Positions 45,612-52,605 of a stretch of DNA of 64,000 nt are shown piece after piece. The notes under the pieces are model-generated. The model searched no databases. It was not told the origin of the DNA and saw only the letters and a program-made list of their open reading frames with translations. Position 1 is the stretch's first letter. Every line of letters begins with the position of its first letter. Source of the DNA: Chitinophaga pinensis (GTDB taxonomy: Bacteria > Bacteroidota > Bacteroidia > NS11-12g > UBA955); contig CAMDUE010000002.1 of the NCBI GenBank assembly GCA_945877575.1, positions 62,001 to 126,000 on the forward strand, in the 5' to 3' direction. A program made the translations under genes and the position numbers.

Positions 45612-46136
45612 TTACGCTTTCTTCTGATTGGCAATATACACCAACAAAGTCATTACCAAAGCGATAGACAGAAACATGTATATCTCAACGCGCGCCCACA
45701 TACCCCAATGAATGTTTTCTTCAATGCTTTTTGTATGTTCTAAAATGGTCTCTTTTTTCTTTTCGGGGGATAAATCTTCCTTGTTAATTTTGGTTTTCAT
45801 ATTCTTAACACTGGCATTGCGATAGTGTTGAAAAACCTCTGTTCTGTTAAATTGAACATGTTGATAAGCCCCAATATTAAATAGAGCGGAAATAAGTGCC
45901 ATAGACAAACTTCCAATCAAAGTCTTTCCCAAAGAAAGTGGCTTCTTCATAGGAAGCGCCATAATTGATTTGATGAAAAGATACACACCCAAACCCAAAA
46001 TCACTACATTTCCAAGTACAGGTACAGCAGATAAAAAAGTACGTTGCATGTAAAGTTGATTGAAAAAATTAATCAACACCATACTAGCACTTAACGAGCC
46101 AAAAGCAGTCCCGTAAAGAAATATTTTCTTTATCAT
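45612..46136 (-). CDS. DUF4199-like membrane protein
   Basis: 174 residues with four membrane segments (approximately 5-25, 40-60, 75-95 and 150-168) and a charged cytoplasmic or periplasmic stretch before the last one (KINKEDLSPEKKKETILEH). The layout and text such as SLGKTLIGSLSMALISALFNIGAYQ resemble DUF4199, a Bacteroidota family of unknown function; the match is by eye and tentative. Its stop abuts the start of the plsC-like gene, so it is likely the first gene of that operon. A TATTTTTG box ends 4 bp upstream of its start. Confidence 0.7.
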   Translation of the reverse strand: MIKKIFLYGTAFGSLSASMVLINFFNQLYMQRTFLSAVPVLGNVVILGLGVYLFIKSIMALPMKKPLSLGKTLIGSLSMALISALFNIGAYQHVQFNRTEVFQHYRNASVKNMKTKINKEDLSPEKKKETILEHTKSIEENIHWGMWARVEIYMFLSIALVMTLLVYIANQKKA

Positions 46137-46140
46137 ACAG

Positions 46141-46148
46141 CAAAAATA
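46141..46148 (-). promoter_or_regulatory. -7 box (TATTTTTG) before the DUF4199-like gene
   Basis: An exact TAnnTTTG on the minus strand ends 4 bp before the ATG at 46136. If used, the mRNA would be leaderless. No -33 was recognised; the DNA here is A-rich, so chance is possible. Confidence 0.35.
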
Positions 46149-46162
46149 GGTAAGTATAAACG

Positions 46163-46196
46163 AAAAAAGGCCACTCCCAAGAGGAATGGCCTTTTG
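46163..46196 (-). terminator. Intrinsic terminator after the DUF3276 gene
   Basis: A 9 bp stem (46165-46173 with 46187-46195, core GGCCA/TGGCC) with a small inner stem, followed on the minus strand by a run of T (CCTTTTTTCG). It lies just after the stop at 46213. Confidence 0.85.
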
Positions 46197-46212
46197 TTCA
46201 ACCAGATTTTAA

Positions 46213-46530
46213 TCAATCTAAGTGGTCTTCCTCGTTGCGAGAATACTCATCAAAGTTATACTCAGGTAAAAGATTTGATTTTACATGGCCAATGGTTTCA
46301 TTGAGTGCTTCAGAGAATTTATTGAAATCTTCTTTGTACAAATGAATTTTGGTTTTCACAAAAGAACCATCTTCAAACCTACTTCTTTTACTTTCGGTAA
46401 GGGTGATATAATAGTCGTTATTTCTAGTGGCTTTTACATCAAAAAAATAAGTACGCTTTCCCGCACGAATGCGCTTGGAAAAAATTTCCTCTTGGTTTTG
46501 GTCGTTGTAGTTGTCTTCGTTCATAGGCAT
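46213..46530 (-). CDS. DUF3276/PUR-domain nucleic-acid-binding protein
   Basis: 105 residues. The central part (IFSKRIRAGKRTYFFDVKA, then YYITLTESKR and IHLYKEDFNKF) matches DUF3276, a Bacteroidota member of the PUR-alpha family that binds single-stranded DNA or RNA. N- and C-terminal tails are acidic. Start ATG 46530 or 46524 are both possible. It stands alone, followed by its own terminator, with an AT-rich palindrome (46589-46602) 58 bp upstream. A role in RNA or DNA handling is the family expectation. Confidence 0.9.
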   Translation of the reverse strand: MPMNEDNYNDQNQEEIFSKRIRAGKRTYFFDVKATRNNDYYITLTESKRSRFEDGSFVKTKIHLYKEDFNKFSEALNETIGHVKSNLLPEYNFDEYSRNEEDHLD

Positions 46531-46588
46531 ACCCTTCTGTATTTATTAAAGCAAATATGCGAAAAAAAATGTTATTCCAATTATGGTG

Positions 46589-46602
46589 TACAATAAATTG
46601 TA
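46589..46602. repeat. AT-rich palindrome TACAATAAATTGTA
   Basis: A perfect 6 bp inverted repeat with 2 bp centre, followed by a third half-site-like TTACAAT. It lies between the ABC exporter stop and the DUF3276 start and could be an operator; no function is established. Confidence 0.4.
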
Positions 46603-46632
46603 AATTACAATGATAAAATCACGTGTAATTCA

Positions 46633-48429
46633 TTAATTTTCAACTGTTTGATTGCAATATAACCAATTGTAGAATTCGTTCTCTGTTATGAGAAGATTAT
46701 GCTTTCCAATACCCTCAATTTCACCTTGATTTAACACCAAAATTTGGTCGGCTTTCATGATTGGAGCCAGTCTATGACTAGACATAATTACGGTTAAATT
46801 TTGATCTTGAAAAGCAGAGTGTAAGTTGGCAATAATTTCAGCCTCAGTATCAGCATCTACAGCACTTAAGCAATCATCCAAAAGCAAAATAGAAGCATCT
46901 CTCATCAGTGCTCTTGCAATAGCCAAACGCTGTTTTTGTCCACCAGAAAGAGATACCCCACGCTCACCAATAACGGTCTCCAAACCCAGTGGGAAATTGT
47001 GAAGGTCCTTTTCTAGGCAAGAAATTCTGAGTGCATGACTTAACTTTGAATTATGACTCAAATCTTCTTTAGTATCCACACGGTGGATATCCTGTGCTCC
47101 CAACAAAATATTTTGTTTAATGGTGTCGCTGAATAAAAAAACATCTTGCGGAACATAGGCCAACTGATCTCTAAATGAGGCAATGGAAAAGTCTTTATAA
47201 TCAACCCCGTCAATAGCTATACTACCGTCTTGAAGCTCAATTTGTCTAGACAAAAGTTGAAGTAAAGTAGATTTTCCGGAGCCTGTTTTACCGACTACCC
47301 CTATAAATTGTCCTTTCTTGATAGATAAATTAATGTTGCTTAAAGAATTGAATGGCTTCTCATGGAAACGATGACTCACATTTTTCAATCGAATTTCTGA
47401 ATTCCAGGTTTGAAGATTCATTCCACTCTCATTGACCTCAGAATGATTCAAAAATTCATTGATTCTTGTTTGACTTGCTGCGGCCTTTTGAACCAGTGCG
47501 GTTGTCCATCCTAAACTAGCAACTGGCCAAATCAACATATTTAGATAGATGATAAATTCAGCCACATTACCGGCTGTAAATCTATTCGCTTCCACTTCTT
47601 TACCTCCTACATAAAGAATGATGATGGTACTTAAACCCATAAGCAAAGCCATCAAAGGAAAAAACAAGGCGTTGATTCGAGCCAATGATAATGTTCTGGT
47701 CTGATATTCAATTCCTGCCTTTTGAAAATCATCCGAAAACGACTGTTCCGCTCCGAAGCTTTTGATAACCCTAATTCCCGCAAAAGTTTCCTGAGCCTTT
47801 GTTGTTAATAAAGAGAGTTGTTCTTGTATTTTCTTGTTTCCCAAATTGATCTTTCGAGAAACTTGATAAATTGAATATGACAGCAGGGGCAAAGGCAACA
47901 TCACCCAAAATGTCAATCTAGAGTTTATCATAAACATCTGAGACAAGATCAAAAGAAATGAGAAGATAATATTGGTAAAGTACATGATAGATGGACCTAT
48001 GTACATTCTGACATTAGATACATCTTCCGTTATTCGTGACATTAAATCACCGGTATAATTCTTACGATAGAAACTTTCGCCCAAGTTCAAATACTTTTTA
48101 AAAAGTTCATTTTTTTGATCATACTCAATCTTACGGCTAGTCACTATCAAAAGCTGGCGCATCAAAAAGAGAAACAAACCTTTTAAAATTGCGGCAATTA
48201 CAATAGCCAATCCAAATCCGATTGCATTCCGGCTGACCCATTTAAAGAGCAAGTTAGAATTTAATATAGGCACAGATTCAGATAAAATAACGGCATCATC
48301 AATTCCCATTCTGACAAAAACAGGCACGTAAATGGCAAATACGTTGCTTAAGATAACACACAGAATTCCACCTACAAACCATAGATAATAGCGTTTGAAA
48401 TACTTATTTAATGCTGAAAGTGAACCCAT
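46633..48429 (-). CDS. ABC exporter, fused permease and ATPase (MsbA-like)
   Basis: 598 residues. Six membrane helices fill the first 320 residues, and the C-terminal ATPase has Walker A GKTGSGKST, signature VSLSGGQKQRLAIARAL and Walker B ILLLDDCLSAVDADTE. Half-exporters of this type move lipids, lipid A or drugs out of the cytoplasm; the substrate cannot be told. A promoter -7 box (TACCTTTG) lies 14 bp before the start. It is a single gene followed after 102 bp by the DUF3276 gene. A homodimer is expected. Confidence 0.92.
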   Translation of the reverse strand: MGSLSALNKYFKRYYLWFVGGILCVILSNVFAIYVPVFVRMGIDDAVILSESVPILNSNLLFKWVSRNAIGFGLAIVIAAILKGLFLFLMRQLLIVTSRKIEYDQKNELFKKYLNLGESFYRKNYTGDLMSRITEDVSNVRMYIGPSIMYFTNIIFSFLLILSQMFMINSRLTFWVMLPLPLLSYSIYQVSRKINLGNKKIQEQLSLLTTKAQETFAGIRVIKSFGAEQSFSDDFQKAGIEYQTRTLSLARINALFFPLMALLMGLSTIIILYVGGKEVEANRFTAGNVAEFIIYLNMLIWPVASLGWTTALVQKAAASQTRINEFLNHSEVNESGMNLQTWNSEIRLKNVSHRFHEKPFNSLSNINLSIKKGQFIGVVGKTGSGKSTLLQLLSRQIELQDGSIAIDGVDYKDFSIASFRDQLAYVPQDVFLFSDTIKQNILLGAQDIHRVDTKEDLSHNSKLSHALRISCLEKDLHNFPLGLETVIGERGVSLSGGQKQRLAIARALMRDASILLLDDCLSAVDADTEAEIIANLHSAFQDQNLTVIMSSHRLAPIMKADQILVLNQGEIEGIGKHNLLITENEFYNWLYCNQTVEN

Positions 48430-48443
48430 ATATGTTTAAATTT

Positions 48444-48451
48444 CAAAGGTA
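48444..48451 (-). promoter_or_regulatory. -7 box (TACCTTTG) for the ABC exporter
   Basis: An exact TAnnTTTG on the minus strand, 14 bp before ATG 48429. No clear -33. This box and the rpsO box share a 308 bp region between the two genes. Confidence 0.55.
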
Positions 48452-48463
48452 CCGCTAAAAAAA

Positions 48464-48670
48464 ATGTTGGTGCCTAAAACTTTCTTTTTATTGTGTTGTT
48501 TCTTGCTTGGGGTAGATTTAAGTTTTCATAGCTGGCAGAGTCCCGGGGTTTACCCTGGGATTTTGCTTTTTAAGGAAATTGGGTTTTCAGGCATTGTATT
48601 TTTGGGATTGAAAAGTCTTAATTTGAATGACGCATTACCCAATACTCTGAAGCAGCCTTCAAAGCCGTAA
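48464..48670 (+). CDS. Possible small membrane protein, unknown
   Basis: 68 residues from ATG 48464 after an A-rich stretch. The first 18 residues (VPKTFFLLCCFLLGVDL) are hydrophobic, and a second hydrophobic segment follows at about 35-50, so a two-helix membrane peptide is possible. It lies in the region between the ABC exporter and rpsO, which otherwise holds only promoters. There is no family match that I recognise, and it could be a chance open frame. Conservation in relatives would decide. Confidence 0.35.
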   Translation: MLVPKTFFLLCCFLLGVDLSFHSWQSPGVYPGILLFKEIGFSGIVFLGLKSLNLNDALPNTLKQPSKP

Positions 48671-48710
48671 ACATTTTTGAAAATATTTTCCACAAGTTAT
48701 TAAATTTACT

Positions 48711-48718
48711 TATCTTTG
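48711..48718 (+). promoter_or_regulatory. -7 box (TATCTTTG) for rpsO
   Basis: An exact TAnnTTTG followed by CAGCCC, 19 bp before ATG 48738. A TTTC 24 bp upstream may be a degenerate -33 element. Confidence 0.65.
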
Positions 48719-48737
48719 CAGCCCAAATCGACAGAAA

Positions 48738-49007
48738 ATGCATTTAACAGCGGAAAGAAAAAAAGAAATTTTTACCAAGTTTGGAGGTAATGATCGCAAT
48801 ACTGGTAGCACAGAAGCACAAATCGCTATGTTCACCGAGCGTATCAACTTTATCAGCGGACACCTTAAAACTGCGAAAAAAGACAAAAGCGCAGAATTAT
48901 CGTTGATTAAGTTGGTTGGTAAGCGTCGTAGCTTATTGAATTACCTTGCTAAACAAGATATCTTCAAATATCGTAACTTGATCAAAGAATTAGGATTACG
49001 TAAGTAA
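48738..49007 (+). CDS. rpsO: 30S ribosomal protein S15
   Basis: 89 residues, the full length of S15, which binds 16S rRNA early in assembly of the central domain of the small subunit. The family text FGGNDRNTGSTEAQIAMFTERI, then GHLKTAKKD and GKRRSLLNYL is unmistakable, and the protein ends KELGLRK. A -7 box lies 19 bp upstream and a strong hairpin terminator follows. The order rpsO-pnp is the classical one. Confidence 0.98.
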   Translation: MHLTAERKKEIFTKFGGNDRNTGSTEAQIAMFTERINFISGHLKTAKKDKSAELSLIKLVGKRRSLLNYLAKQDIFKYRNLIKELGLRK

Positions 49008-49029
49008 TTTTAAATTTCTCTTACTATAG

Positions 49030-49065
49030 AAAAGCCCCGTTCGCACAAGCGAAGCGGGGCTTTTT
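49030..49065 (+). terminator. Intrinsic terminator between rpsO and pnp
   Basis: A 10 bp lower stem AAAAGCCCCG/CGGGGCTTTT plus a 5 bp upper stem TTCGC/GCGAA with loop ACAA and one bulged G, followed by T. It may attenuate read-through from rpsO into pnp. Confidence 0.92.
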
Positions 49066-49083
49066 GTTTTAAACAATTTTAAT

Positions 49084-51294
49084 ATGTTAAATATCCAAAA
49101 ACACTCTTTTGATTCTGGCGATGGCCGAATTGTAGAAATTGAGACTGGCCGTTTGGCCCGTCAAGCACACGGAAGTTGTGTGGTAAAAGTGGGTAAGATG
49201 ATGATTCTTGCCACTGTTGTTAGTAACTACGATGCTAAAGAAGGAATTGATTTCCTTCCTCTAAGTGTTGATTATCAAGAGAAATTCGCTGCTGTAGGTA
49301 GAATACCTGGTAGCTTCTTGCGTCGTGAAGCGCGTTTATCTGACTATGAGGTGTTGATCTCTCGTTTGGTAGACCGTTGCTTGCGCCCTTTGTTTCCTGA
49401 AGATTATCACTCTGATACTCAGGTAAATTTGTTTCTTATCTCATCTGATGAAGATATCATGCCTGACGCTTATGTAGGTTTGGCTGCTTCAACTGCTTTG
49501 ATGTTGACCGACGCTCCTTTCAACGGACCTATCTCTGAGGTTCGTGTTGGAAGAATTGACGGTAAATTGGTTCTAAATCCTACACGCAGCCAACTTGCGA
49601 CTGCTGATTTAGACATCCTTTTGGGTGGTACTGCTAAAGACCTTAACATGGTTGAAGGTGAAATGATGGAACTTTCTGAAGAGGAATTCTTAGAAGCTCT
49701 TAAGTTTGGACACGAAGCCATCAAAGCTCAGTGTGCGGCACAATGGGCATTCCTAGAACAATTAGGTGGCAGAAAACCCGTGCGCGAATACAATCACGAA
49801 GACAATGATGAAGAACTAAGAACTCGTGTGATTGCTGAAACATCTGCAGCCATTCGCGAAGTTGCTGAAAGCGGAAAACCTAAGCACGAACGTTCTGATT
49901 CATTTAAAGCCATCATCAGCGAATATGTAAAGCAATTTGAAGGACACGAAAATGAATCAAGAATGGTTCGTTTGGCGAAAAAATACTTCCACGAGGCTGA
50001 ATACAATCAAATGCGTGCCATGATTTTAGAAAGTGGCAAACGTTTAGATGGTCGTACTACAACTCAGGTTCGCCCAATTGATACAACTGTAGATTATTTG
50101 CCTGCTGCACACGGATCAGCTGTTTTCACCCGTGGTGAAACTCAATCTTTGACCACTGTTACTTTAGGTGGTAAATTGGATGAGCAGTTGTTAGACGCTC
50201 CTTTGTTGCATGGACACAGCAGACTGATGTTGCATTATAACTTCCCAGGTTTTTCAACAGGTGAAGTTCGTCCAAATCGTGGACCTGGTCGTCGTGAGAT
50301 TGGACATGGTAACTTGGCGTTGAGAGGTTTGAAGGCTATGCTACCTGAAAATGTTCCTTATGTAATCAGAATTGTGAGTGATATTTTAGAATCTAACGGT
50401 TCTTCAAGTATGGCAACAGTTTGTGCAGGTTCTATGGCTTTGATGGATGCAGGTATTCAGTTGAAAAAACCCGTAAGTGGTATTGCTATGGGACTTATCA
50501 CCGATGAAAAAGGAAATTACCAAGTATTAACTGATATCTTAGGTGATGAAGATCACTTGGGTGATATGGATTTCAAAGTAATTGGAACCAAAGATGGTAT
50601 CACTGCTTGTCAAATGGATATTAAAATTGATGGCTTGAACTGGGAAATGGTGATTCAAGCGTTAAAACAAGCACGTGAAGGTCGTTTGCATATTTTGGGT
50701 GAAATGGAAAAAACCATTTCTGCTCCTGCTGATGCAATGAAACCACATACTCCAAGAATTGAAATGATCATCATTGATAAGGAATTCATTGGTGCAGTTA
50801 TTGGTCCAGGCGGTAAAATCATTCAAGACATCCAGGCAAAAACTGGAACCACTATTTCTATTGAAGAAAAAGATGGTAAAGGCCATGTGGAGATCCTATC
50901 TAATGACGCCGAAAGCATGGAAAAAGCTGTGGCCATAGTTAGAGGTATTGTAGCAATTCCTGAAGTTGGTGGAACTTACTCTGGTAAGGTAAAAAACATC
51001 ATGGAATTCGGAGCTTTTGTAGAATTTATGCCAGGTAAAGATGGCTTATTGCATATTTCTGAAATTTCTTGGGACAAAACTCCTTCTATGGAAGGTGTCT
51101 TCCAAGAAGGTGAAGTTTTAACTGTTAAGTTGATTGAAGTTGATCAAAAAACAGGTAAATTCCGCTTGAGCAAACGTGCTTTGGAACCAAAACCAGAAGG
51201 TTATGTTGAACCAGCTCCTCGTCCTCCACGCGAAAATCGCGACGGTGGTAGAGACAACCGTGATCGTGATCGCGGAAGAGGTCCAAGAAGATAA
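49084..51294 (+). CDS. pnp: Polyribonucleotide nucleotidyltransferase (PNPase)
   Basis: 736 residues. PNPase degrades RNA 3' to 5' by phosphorolysis and can add tails. Two RNase PH-like domains (the second with NFPGFSTGEVRPNRGPGRREIGHGNLA split across the text) flank an all-helical region, followed by a KH domain (IGAVIGPGGKIIQDIQAKTG) and an S1 domain (YSGKVKNIMEFGAFVEFMPG). The C-terminal tail is Pro/Arg/Asp-rich (NRDGGRDNRDRDRGRGPRR), a feature of RNA-binding tails. The gene is preceded by a terminator after rpsO and followed by another at 51324-51356. Confidence 0.97.
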   Translation: MLNIQKHSFDSGDGRIVEIETGRLARQAHGSCVVKVGKMMILATVVSNYDAKEGIDFLPLSVDYQEKFAAVGRIPGSFLRREARLSDYEVLISRLVDRCLRPLFPEDYHSDTQVNLFLISSDEDIMPDAYVGLAASTALMLTDAPFNGPISEVRVGRIDGKLVLNPTRSQLATADLDILLGGTAKDLNMVEGEMMELSEEEFLEALKFGHEAIKAQCAAQWAFLEQLGGRKPVREYNHEDNDEELRTRVIAETSAAIREVAESGKPKHERSDSFKAIISEYVKQFEGHENESRMVRLAKKYFHEAEYNQMRAMILESGKRLDGRTTTQVRPIDTTVDYLPAAHGSAVFTRGETQSLTTVTLGGKLDEQLLDAPLLHGHSRLMLHYNFPGFSTGEVRPNRGPGRREIGHGNLALRGLKAMLPENVPYVIRIVSDILESNGSSSMATVCAGSMALMDAGIQLKKPVSGIAMGLITDEKGNYQVLTDILGDEDHLGDMDFKVIGTKDGITACQMDIKIDGLNWEMVIQALKQAREGRLHILGEMEKTISAPADAMKPHTPRIEMIIIDKEFIGAVIGPGGKIIQDIQAKTGTTISIEEKDGKGHVEILSNDAESMEKAVAIVRGIVAIPEVGGTYSGKVKNIMEFGAFVEFMPGKDGLLHISEISWDKTPSMEGVFQEGEVLTVKLIEVDQKTGKFRLSKRALEPKPEGYVEPAPRPPRENRDGGRDNRDRDRGRGPRR

Positions 51295-51323
51295 TTACAA
51301 CAAGATAATCATCTTTAAATACG

Positions 51324-51356
51324 TAAGGCCGCCTCTAAAGGGTGGCCTTATTTTTT
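51324..51356 (+). terminator. Intrinsic terminator after pnp
   Basis: A 10 bp stem TAAGGCCGCC/GGTGGCCTTA (one G-T pair) with a 7 base loop, followed by TTTTTT. It separates pnp from the convergent GT87-like gene. Confidence 0.9.
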
Positions 51357-51365
51357 AAAAAACAA

Positions 51366-52526
51366 TCAATTGGAGAGTCTGGATTTCCGTATAAGGTATT
51401 GCAACATTCTCAGATATACTAGAATCACGGGAAAAACCTTCATTTGAGACGTTTCTACGATCCAAAACCTAAAACTTCTAGGATAGACATCTGTTGGACC
51501 CAAAACGGTCAATAGAAGCACCAAAACAAGCAAAAATACATCAACCTGCGTTAACTTATCAATGAGCAAATAGAATGCAACAATTGAACCAACAGCAATG
51601 ATAAAAGTGGCCGACTCCGCCATATGATTAAAAATAACCACCCAAACACCCCAAGTAAGTCCGTAGTAGATGATCAATTCTTTCCGCTGACGAATAAAAA
51701 AAGCCAAAATCAACTGAATGCACAGTGCAAACAATAAGGTTAGGCTTTTGTTTGGCAGGAGGTGAAACCAGCTTTGCATCCATCCCAAAACAGAATATTT
51801 TACAAAATAGCCACCATCGCTTTTTAAAAGAATGAACCATCTGAGGTATTGGGAGATCAAATAATCCCAAGAAACAAAAAACAGTGGTAGCGAGAAAAGA
51901 ACTGCAAATTGAATAATAGAGCTTAGAGCAATTTTTAACCAATGCCTTCTATGAAAAAGAAATAGGGTAAACAGTACCAGGCCAAAAATTTTAATAAAAC
52001 CAGTCAAAAGGATGCAAAAAACTGCCGAATGCCATTTTTCACGCTGATAAAACACCAGTGTCCATAGTATTAAACCCAATACAACCCCGTTGCTTTGACT
52101 GTTGAGCATGGAAGTAGAGGATTCAACAGCGAAAAACACAAACAAATAAAGCCATCTACTTTTGTGGGTTGAAATTAGCTGGGTTAATGCCAAAAAGGGA
52201 AGAATTACATTCAACGAATTCCAAAGGAATAGTCCAAAAAAATCATTTCCTATAGCGAAAGGGGCGAATAATAAAGCAAATGTGGGTGTATATTTAAAAA
52301 CATCGTATTGAACTGGTCCGTAGGTTTCGAATAGGGGTAATGACAGCAGTAGGTGATAAAATGAATTCTTAAATATCAGAAAGTTATTGAATAATGTTAC
52401 GGGAAAAGGAATGTCAGGAACTCTACTCAATGGGGCATTAATGTTCTTTAGAGTAATTCCCATCGACAGTAGAACCAAAAATATAAGTGCAGTTTTAAAG
52501 CGAGGGGCGAGATTTTTACCTGACAT
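51366..52526 (-). CDS. Second GT87-like polytopic membrane protein
   Basis: 386 residues from ATG 52526 (MSGKNLAPRFKTALIF); the longer frame to 52571 was rejected because it runs into the terminator hairpin. About nine membrane segments. The loop after helix 1 and the text YDVFKYTPTFALLFAPF resemble the Y-x-P-P region of GT87/DUF2029 polyprenyl-phosphate-sugar transferases, but the acidic residue pattern is weaker than in the gene at 10112-11404. The function is therefore inferred from topology. It is not in an operon: terminators lie on both sides. Confidence 0.65.
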   Translation of the reverse strand: MSGKNLAPRFKTALIFLVLLSMGITLKNINAPLSRVPDIPFPVTLFNNFLIFKNSFYHLLLSLPLFETYGPVQYDVFKYTPTFALLFAPFAIGNDFFGLFLWNSLNVILPFLALTQLISTHKSRWLYLFVFFAVESSTSMLNSQSNGVVLGLILWTLVFYQREKWHSAVFCILLTGFIKIFGLVLFTLFLFHRRHWLKIALSSIIQFAVLFSLPLFFVSWDYLISQYLRWFILLKSDGGYFVKYSVLGWMQSWFHLLPNKSLTLLFALCIQLILAFFIRQRKELIIYYGLTWGVWVVIFNHMAESATFIIAVGSIVAFYLLIDKLTQVDVFLLVLVLLLTVLGPTDVYPRSFRFWIVETSQMKVFPVILVYLRMLQYLIRKSRLSN

Positions 52527-52552
52527 GAATATTAAATGGGTTGCTAAATTAC

Positions 52553-52587
52553 AAAAAAAGGCTGCCCCCATTGAAGGAAGCAGCCTT
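52553..52587 (-). terminator. Intrinsic terminator ending the adhesin locus
   Basis: An 8 bp stem AAGGCTGC/GCAGCCTT (52558-52565 with 52580-52587), 14 base loop, followed on the minus strand by TTTTTTT. It lies just after the OmpA-family gene. Confidence 0.88.
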
Positions 52588-52605
52588 AAACTTCAAATTT
52601 AAAGA

